Of a stretch of DNA of 12,768 bases, positions 1 through 9,400 are shown one piece after another. Both the position numbers and the translations under genes were made by a program. The stretch is taken from assembly GCA_028565715.1 (NCBI GenBank), contig JAOXYC010182024.1, positions 1-12,768 of the forward strand, given 5' to 3'. The stretch is from Phoronis pallida. Lineage: Eukaryota > Phoronida > Phoronidae. The stretch's first letter is position 1, and each line of letters opens with the position of its first letter. A model generated the notes under the pieces. It ran no database searches. It saw only the letters and a program-made list of their open reading frames with translations, and had not been told where the DNA came from.

Positions 1-209
1 CTAACCTGCCACATCTCTTTTCCCGGACAAGGGTGTGCATAGGCCTAAAGTCTCAAGCGAGTCATCATTCAACGCCATTTTGCTTTTGTGATTTCATAAT
101 TTGTGAACATTTTTAGGTAAAGCATACATTGGCTACTGTTAATCGAGTATGTTTTAGATCAAATGAAGTAAGAGAACTGCTAAAACATTTCAATGATCGT
201 AGAACTCAC
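1..209 (-). other. Intron of SVEP1-like gene (partial)
   Basis: This begins with the consensus donor gtgagt next to base 210 and runs off the left edge. No coding segment or repeat was recognised in these 209 bases. Confidence 0.8.
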
Positions 210-431
210 CACATCGATTCCCGTCCATCAAAACGCTTCCAGGTTCGCAGACGATTTTTGGATAGTCGGGGTCAAAGGTTATGTTCTTGAAAGTCAGAGG
301 TTTATCGCCTATGAATACAGACAAATCACCATTCCTTGCACCAGCAGCCATTGTGTCCATCATTGTGTGCATTCCGTCCATGAGGTCAGTAAACATCTCG
401 TCCGGATTATGTTTCGTGTAGTTTACAGCGC
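210..431 (-). CDS. SVEP1: SVEP1 exon: segment leading into second Cys-rich array
   Basis: The exon is 222 nt, phase 1 at both ends, with acceptor ttctgtattctag|GC and donor TGTG|gtgagt. It encodes [17 protein letters not shown], then a Met-rich helical stretch ([11 protein letters not shown]). It continues through [14 protein letters not shown] and [10 protein letters not shown], and ends [16 protein letters not shown] and NIT are potential N-glycosylation sites. CxPGSVL...C is the start of the GCC2/GCC3-type Cys-rich repeat array that continues beyond the left edge in vertebrate SVEP1. Confidence 0.9.
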
Positions 432-3400
432 CTAGAATACAGAATTTGTAAATTAAAAGATTCAAGGTCTACCAAATATGAGGTTTTTCCTCTCAGGATT
501 TGAAAGTAAGTCGGTTTGCGCTGATCAGGTCCTGAAATAAGATGACTTTAATTTGAAAGTCAAACCGATGCCAATGTTTAAGTGTTTAGGATGGTTTTAT
601 TAAAGATAATTCATCAATTGCCTACCTTTCACTACAAAATCGAACTGTATGCGAGATTCCATTGGCTCCACTTCCCGACGTCTCCTCGTTATTTCTAAAT
701 CAGTTTCCTCACCTTTTCGAACACACAAAAAAAATATTCAAATAAACGATTAAGTATTTTCTTGTAGAGAATTGAATTGACTTATTATCACTGAATTTTA
801 AGAAGCAGGTTCCAATGTATGCGACATTTTCAACAACGACGTCGTCTCATGTGCATGTAGGCCTACAGTAAATTGCGAGGAAAAACCGACTGAAGTATGG
901 AAAAAAAGCGCCTAGCGCATTGTTAAAACAATGGATACGTCATAAGTATGCCATACTTCTGTCTGTTTTTATTTGCAATATACTGTATTTTTTATATTTA
1001 ATCTCATGACCTCATTTATGTCACTCTTGTCTCGGCCGCCATTGCCCATATATCCCAGAAAGCAAAGCAGAAAGAAAATACAAGGAATTTTCGAAGTTGT
1101 CTTCATCAACAGTTTAAGCTTTGGATTGACTATAACATCGCTTTACATAGAAAACACATACCCTCTGGTACGTTCTCCATACAGTGTATTTCCTTTGTGT
1201 TTATTTCGCAGTAAACATCGTTGCAATATTCAGAGATTTTGTTAGAGACTTTATGATAAAAACTGTCTTCGAGCTGGCTAACAAGGTTTTTTTCTCGACA
1301 TGTGCTCTCGGTGGAAAAGGTGATTCGTGTCGGCTGTACAGCGTTGTTAGATATTCTGGATTCTGTAAAATCAATAAAAGATGTACCAAAAATAAAAGAA
1401 GAACATACACCATCATAATCACTGCTTCTCGATTACGCGTTTGAAACCATTTTATAACCTGCCACGATACAATTTTGGGAACACAACAACCGTGGAACCG
1501 TCCCTGCAATTTAACATGGTCAGTTTCTCTTCTACAACGATTAACGCTGCCAAACCTGACTATTTTACATCTGATGGAGTATGCACATGTAGCTTCCTCT
1601 CTTTCCTGCTAATGAAGTCGTTAGATTCTCACAATACCAAGCAACAATTCAAGAACAAGTGCATTTTAATTCTGTATACACGCTATATTTTATTGGTGGC
1701 CTCCTACTCAGCGTTTTTTTAATAAAAACCTTCTGGAGGTCTCCTCAGATAGTATTATTTCTTATCATTTTCCTTATGTATATATGTATTTTATTATTTT
1801 CTGAAATAAATGGTTAAAAATTCAAAAAAAAAATCAAATACTTTAATCTGTGTGTACTCTCTTAAAAGCTCTCCTCTCAAGCAGAAGTGGAAACTACTTG
1901 ATAGGTGGACGGTCTAGTGGTACAATACTTACTCGAACAATCCGGTATTCTAACGTCTGGGAACCACAACCCATCAGCCTCGTTACACACGAACTGTGTT
2001 GTAGAGTGGAAAGCCATCTCAAACCCCTCGTTACACAATACATCGCACGTCTTTGTGTGTGCTGTAGTCGAGGTGGAACATTGTATAACACCATTGTAGG
2101 GGGCATCAGGTTGAACGCAAACGTCTTCTGCAATGAACATGTTCTTTTAATAACGCTTCCATAAAATAATTCAAAACTGAACTGTACTATTTAAAGCTAC
2201 TAAGATATTCAAATCGGCATAATTGTTGTACAAAAAATGACAAATATTAGTAGGAGCTGCATAAAAGAAATACATTTTACTATTGCCGTCTATAAATCTA
2301 CTCTATGAATAGAAAATTACAGAATGCGAATACTGAAATCTGCTCAACAAAGATAGCTCCTGCCGGAAATCGTGGCATGAGAGAGATGGTGTCTAAGGCA
2401 AGCATGGCGAGGAGCCGATGCATAATCAATTAATCATTCACAAATTCAGCAAAAGCATACAATTATTTGTATTCTTATATGACTTAACGTGGTCTAATTG
2501 CTTCTGCAAACAAATCTTCCTTTGAAAAGGTGCATCACAGCGCCACTACTGGCTTATACATGTAGTGTTAAAATTAGCACAGAAATTACATTGTAGTGGT
2601 AGCACAACTATCATGTAGGAGACCTGGGTTCGATTCCCGGTCGGGTTCTGAATTTGTCTGTCTTTTCAAAATGTATCACTTTCTGCCAGTAGAAGCACAC
2701 CTTTATATGAATAATGTTAGAGCAACAACAATTACACCAGGGAAATTTCAGTAACGATAATTATACTCGTTTCCTGGAGCTCTATATCTTATCTTCAACG
2801 TCAAAAGATTACAGGGTATAAGTCCATTGTTTTAGTTGTCAATTACGGTAATCTTGCTAGGGCTATACGGAGGGGTACGTTGCCCCGGGTACGTTGTTTG
2901 TTTGTTTTTGATACTTACGCTTTTTGAATTGTTATAGTTTTATGGCTTTTTCAAAAGGAAATTGGTCAAATATGTTGGTTTTCAATGAAACAATCTATGT
3001 TTCTCAACGAGACACGAAGAACTGATTTTGGAGGCTTTGTTGCTAAAGTTTCTGTTGATGCGTCAGTCAAAAAAATAAATAAATTTGAATTGCAAAAACC
3101 AATACTATAAGTATAAAAAACAAGACGTATGATTTCGTAAATATATCCATATTGAAGAAATATATACAAACACAAAACTATATACAGACAAACGTTTCGG
3201 AAAGACTTATATATAGTTTTGTGTTTGTATATATTTCTTCAATATGGATATATTTACGAAATCATGCGTCTTGTTTTTTATACTAATGGTGTGGCCTAAA
3301 ACAAACATTTAAAAACCAATACATTTCACAAAAATTCATCTCATATTTCCGAAAACAAAACCTGGGGAACAAACAATGAATTCGCTCGCTTGACTCAAAC

Positions 3401-6400
3401 AGCGCATATAAAGATAAGGTGATAAAAAGCCCAGAGTAATTTGTTACGCCTACTGAGGTCAAAAGTCGCAATGTTGCTTATTCAGTTGCCAAAACGGACT
3501 TTCCCCAAAATCCCGTTTGAAATGATGGAGGCAAGTTATTTTGATTTAAGAGTTCTTTTCACTCTAGGCTCTGGCAACTGTAGTACGGAATGAGTCGTCT
3601 TGAGAGACTAAGAGAAAGCATTCGGTGCGGCGCACGTTGTTGTCACAAGACTAGCAGCGAAAGTGAGTATATAAACACTTCTGAATCTAGCCTTACCAAA
3701 CATCCCTGAATACACAAATATTTGATATTAAATGGCTATTAATCTCTGAAAAGTTTATAAGAAGTTTGAAAAAATGCTTAATCCCGATATGGTAAATTTT
3801 CTAGCAATCCGGCCTTCATGCTGTGTCCACGGCATACATACACATGTCACTGGGACAACTTCGCTTAGGTGACTGTTCAATTATTTATTTTACTCACTAA
3901 AAATAATCGAGGTTTTGTCAGTCACATGAAAATAAAATGAATATGACGAAGAAGTACACGATTTTTCATCATGGTGCTTCTTTTTAGTCCGTAAAACTTT
4001 TAAAACACTCTTGTCGTTTTGAATTTTTGAGGAAACGTCCGGCTCTATACCATGTGAGAATGCACGCCCAGGTTGTTTGCTTTACATGTAATTAGGGATA
4101 TCTTATGCCATTAGAAGCTGATGCATGTTTTTCATCTTAATGGGACTATTTTACGCAATGCAATTTTGCGAGGTCTGCCTCAGTTAATTTATCTAGGATA
4201 TCGTAGGTAGGCTATTGTTCGCTGATACTGAGAGCTTTCAAGGTGATATTAACATACCAAACCACCGCTTGAGATATTTTATCTCCACTAATACCGAACG
4301 GATAACACATTTTATTATTAAGGTTTAAAAACGTGTCGAGATCACCATAAACGTCTGCTCGTAGACAACTGATTCGTATGAAGGCCAAGATGAGACCATG
4401 GTGGCAAACCAGAGGAACAGGGGCTCCTAGGATACCACAATAAACAGGGGCTCCTAGGATACCACAATAAAGCCAACAATTTTTTTTCTAAGTCTTTGAA
4501 GTGTATGAGCATGCTTATAATCGCTAAAGAGGGAGCAAACCTTATGACCCAAGTAACATTGATTAGAACCGATAAGAGCTTCTGATAATGTGATCGACTG
4601 AAAAATAGCCTTTCGGGTGTTATGTCTTATCATCTCACGTGTTTTTATAATTCTTTAAAAAAATCACCAAAATTTATCTATCAGCGCTGACGTACCACAT
4701 AGTAGCTATTAGTATCTCCCACACGCAAAAAACCCTTCGTTCGTTTCAGTCCCTCGACCTGAGTCGAAGGGCCTAGAGTTCAGTTTAAGTAGCTATGTAC
4801 TTTGTATCATTTCAAACTTTGTCATTTGTAGGTGAGATGTCTGATTGTGAGGCCCGTGATCCAGAACAAGCGCAGGACCTTACTCCATCACAGTCTGGGA
4901 CTCTAAGTAGTGACGAACAAACGCCAAAACCCACACCAAAGACAACACAAAGATCTAGGCACGCTTCTTCCCCACTGTGATTGTTAGAATTAGAATCGTG
5001 AAGGGCCGCACGGCATGCAGGGCTTGATGACAAAATTTTGACGCTTAATTATGCTTCGATGATCAATAAAAATCTTAAATACAGAAAGTAATGTAAAAAT
5101 TCTAATTTATCTCAGAATACTGATGACATTAGAATTTAGCTTGATGTAAAGCAGAAAAATGTACAGACGTGATAATCCCCTGATAATCAGTCCTTCTACA
5201 TTTAAATACTTTTTCACTACAGTGAATTATCATGATGTAATTTTGAAACGAACAAACCCCTCCTGTGTGATCATTTTAAATTTTTTGTGAGCGTATTGTG
5301 ACATGCATTCATTTTTTAATTATTTTTCTTTAATTAAATGTTAAACATTTTGCGTAATAATGAAAAAATATGGCTTAGTTTATTGTTTGTTGTGGTGGGA
5401 TTTTTTAACTAACTATTCGACATCTTTATTACCTTGAATGTAATGTTTTAATGTTAATTGACTTCAGTTAAACTCATGCATCGCTATTTACGAATGAGGA
5501 ATTATCAATCATAAAAGTACGACGTTTCATCTCTTTTTTTACACAAACGATAATTTTTCGTTGCCAATTCTTGTCATTTATTGAAATACCTTAGTTATTT
5601 GTACAAGTAAATGTGAGGATGCAATTTGTAACTAACAATCAAATGCAACTGACCTTATTCAATAGTTGATAGTTAAGGCTATGTCTTGTGTTCTTACCTC
5701 TAACCGTCACCATGACGTCACACGTATTGATGTTACCAAACTTGTCAAATGCCTTGTAAGTTACCACAGTCACACCAATAGAGAACTCCCCCTGTTGGTG
5801 AGTCGCTTCGTAGTGAACCTTTTCTCCAGAGTTGTCAGAGAAGATAGGCTCCTCCCATGACACGTTAGCGACCCCTTTTGAGTTGGCCAGAAACGGCGGA
5901 GGTGATACGCACTTGTCAACTGTTGGTGCCTCGTTATCTATGAATATGGATTCAAAATCAGACCAAAAACGAGGCTCGTGTGGCAACAGATATTTCTCAC
6001 ATCATTCAACACAATTTTTTCTCGATGAATACATAGATTCTCCAGGCGCATTTTGCCATGCACTCCGTGATGGTTTAATTAAAATGAACTATCAGAGAGG
6101 TGTATGGTATCGACATATAGAACATATGAAACAATCTGTCTGTCCAATACGAAACACATTTAAATCTTTTGGACCCAATATGTGTCATTGAGTTCGTTTA
6201 TAACTCACATCGGACCGTATCTCAATAGTATAATGGGAGTGACGCCATTAACAGATGATGCATATATTTGGCCCGATTGTCCTTTAGCCATTACTCCCTC
6301 GCAACGTTGAAACACTGCTGCAGCAAGTTGTATTTTGATTTTTTCTTAGCATAAAATGAAAAAAATATTTTCGGTTTCTTTCCAAGTATACCTATGACAG

Positions 6401-9400
6401 TGACTTTAAAGAAGCACTTGTCTTGATTTCCACTGGCATCGTTTGCGACATATGTTACAGTAACGGTTCCAATTTGAAATCTGAAATTAAAACGTTTCAT
6501 AAAAGGTTAAATTTCAAATATATTTCAAATGCTTCTGTGCGTGGTCAAAGAACATGACTACATCCAGAAACCTCTTAGGAAATGTCAATGCAATATGTTT
6601 CGCAGAGTCGCAATTATTTTATTTCATCAAGTTTTTGAATGTTTAAAAACACTGAAATATTTCTTTTATTTTGGAAAACGCTCAGCGTGGCTTACAACTG
6701 ATTAAATAATCTGTCTACAAAATCAACCGTTTTGCTGAACTGGCCTACTGCACTGGTGAATTCAGGAAACTAACTTTTTGGGGGGATGAACAGCTGGATT
6801 CACAGATACAGATTTCAGAGAGCCTGAATTGTCGACGGCCGATGGAACACTCCACATGACTACGGCGCCATCTTCTCCAGGGTCAGAGTTCACAGTGATA
6901 TCAGCGGGACACTTAATCACGGGTGGTGTGTTATCTGTAAATAACATTGCAACAGAAAAAAACTAAATTCTAATTAGTGTTCTCTAAGTTTGAGAAGGTG
7001 ATTATCTTTTGTAAAAACGTTAAATTTACATTTTCCAAAATGGCTGCCATGAATTCGTCTTGACATTTCTACTTCTAATATTATCATTTTTCTTTGCTAT
7101 TTTGATTTGCTGGTTAATGAATATCAAAACAGTAGAGAAACACATCTGATATAGTGAGACTAAACGGAGTACTCATACGATAAGATTACGATTGGCAAAT
7201 TCGATAGTTCATTTTTGAACACAAGTCTGAGGAGAAGTTCAAAGCGGAGGTAACTTTCTGCCGCTAAACATGTTTTGCTTCAACTTTCAAGTAAATGTTT
7301 GCAATATTTTAGAAGTGAAAAGAAATATTTTAACTACATGCCAGTTTGTTACTTCTTCACTACGTTAAGCTTATGCATCTTCTAAAAGAATCTTATTGAC
7401 ATACCGACACATCTGGGTTGTCTTGGAGACGAAGACCAGACCCCAAGAGATGTACAATGCCGACTTGATGGTCCGCTCAGTTTATATCCAACATTGCAGT
7501 GGTATTCACAATTTGTGCCATATTCTGATTTACCCTCTAAACAAGACGGCGGCCAAACTCGCCCTTTTGGTATTTCTGGGAGCTTCTCACAATGAACACC
7601 TGTTGGGGATAAGATATTAAAAAACCATTTGATTTTTATTCTTTTAAACATTTTCATTTTTCATTTTGTCTCTACAGTTTGGTTCTCTATGAGAAAAAAT
7701 TACTTGTACCTAATAGAACCATGATACCCAGGAAAATGTATCTAATATTATAGGCAACAAAGACCAGGCAACAAATTTCTATTATTTATATCATTAACGT
7801 CAAACTAACATGTTTGTTATTGGCCGTGATTAACTTAAAAAGAACGAAAACTGTGGCAATATGGTCCCAGTTGTCGAACAGGGTTTCCACCAACTAAAAT
7901 TCCGGCAACCACCGACTAAATTACTGGCATGCACACGTGAGACAGTACCCGGTCAAGAGTTCCAAACTTTATGTCTTTGTAAATACATCTGACCATTTTT
8001 CATCACAGTACGGGCAACACATATTGAAAGTGCGAGCCTATATACCTCTACAGAACATTGACATGCCACTCCAGAAGCCGATCGCTAGACATGCGCGCTT
8101 CTCAGATCCGACTCTTGTGAACCCAGGGTTGCATGACAGGTCACATGTTGTACCAAATGATGAGTCGTCACGTGTACAGTCCATCCTACCGTTCTTGGGG
8201 ACCCTTAGTTTTGGACACTTCCGAACTGCAATCATAAACATTTAGGAATGAAAGTCTGATGTATATTCATCATCCAGTTGATATTAATGTAAAACGGGTT
8301 TTAATTCTAATACTGGACTTACTATGCGTTTACTGGACTGCGCTTCGGCCCCCCTCTCTTGTTTTTACATTTAGGAATGAACTTCTCCCGCGTAGCACCA
8401 AAACAAAAAATCCAACAAGCATGTTTTCTCCGTATCGTCATCATCCTCAAAATCATTACCATCTTCATCATCATCATAATCGTTATCATATCATCATAAA
8501 CATCCATACAGTCATCTTTATCATCGTCGTCGTCATCGTCGTCGTCGTCGTCATAATCATCATCATAATCGCCATCTTCATAGTCATATCAATCATCATC
8601 ATCATCCTCAAGTCATCATCATCGTTATCATAAAAAGTTTAAAATGTATCAATCGAAAAGTTACGTAAACACAAGAATGTCCATAGTTATATCAAGTTGA
8701 CCGAGGCAGGAGAATCCCTGAGCAAATAAAATCAACCACTCAACCTTACCTTCACACACCGCCTCTTTTCCGGACCATACTCCCTCCTCCTGACAAAGCC
8801 GCACACTACTCCCCACGAGTTTGAAGCCGGGGTTACACTTAATACCACATGCGGCGTTAAACACATTACTGCATGTGTTCTTTACGAAGTATCCATTTTT
8901 GGGGGGTGAAATATTGGGGCACGTGAGAGCTGGAAACAAAAGTTATGAAAAGATGTCTTTGACCATGTTACTTCACTTTGTAAATTGTAAGAAACAACAA
9001 AGCATCTGAGTCCTTTCTTGATTTATTTTTTCACACAGAACTTGCATCAGGATGAGCTAAGTGAAATAACTTCCTTGAATTATGTCCACTAGTTCAATTG
9101 CATCAATTTTTTGGTGAAATTATTCAAAAAACGAACTTCTAAAAAAATCTACCTGCACATGCGTACTTCTCAGACTTCCGGAACCCTTTCTTACAGACAC
9201 AGTCAGATATGTCAGTACTTCCAAGAGGAGATATATGGTTTATATCCGGGCACTTGACGCACGAGCTAATGTCCCCCGGACTGGTGTTGTCTTTGTAGGT
9301 TCCAACAGGGCACGCTGTCAATAAAAGATTTTTTTAAAAAACGCTCAAATTTATTGGAGCGAATAAACCAACCTTAAAGGCAGCATATCAAATTCTTGAA

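Larger units (their letters stand above)
2128..5697 (-). other. SVEP1 intron, 3570 bp, with several repeats
   Basis: This is the largest intron seen, between HYR2 and sushi 4. It holds a tRNA-like SINE remnant (about 2591-2645), a 75-bp-arm hairpin (3110-3284), a 27-bp tandem duplication (4416-4470) and a short plus-strand ORF with biased composition (4838-4980). A more GC-rich patch around 2345-2430 could be an old repeat, but I could not assign it. The rest is AT-rich with nothing recognised. Confidence 0.75.

Noticed and set aside
1021-1080. Possible minus-strand exon with a Gly-rich reading (YMGNGGRD) for the missing SVEP1 segment
   Set aside because: The only nearby donor-like GT gives phase 0, not the needed phase 1. 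There is no AG immediately after the pyrimidine tract, and the residues do not match.
2345-2430. More GC-rich patch that might be coding on either strand
   Set aside because: Frames read short stretches without a recognisable protein or splice sites; it may be an old repeat but cannot be supported.
2591-2645. Functional tRNA gene
   Set aside because: There is no acceptor-stem complementarity and no proper anticodon stem; only the D-arm-like and T-arm parts are preserved.
5832-6191. 119-codon plus-strand open frame
   Set aside because: It overlaps the HYR2 exon on the opposite strand and has no domain-like content; it is an antisense shadow extended into the intron.
8259-8633. 124-codon plus-strand open frame
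   Set aside because: It runs through the TCA/TCG microsatellite and translates to His- and Ile/Val-rich runs. Such repeats lack stops in several frames.
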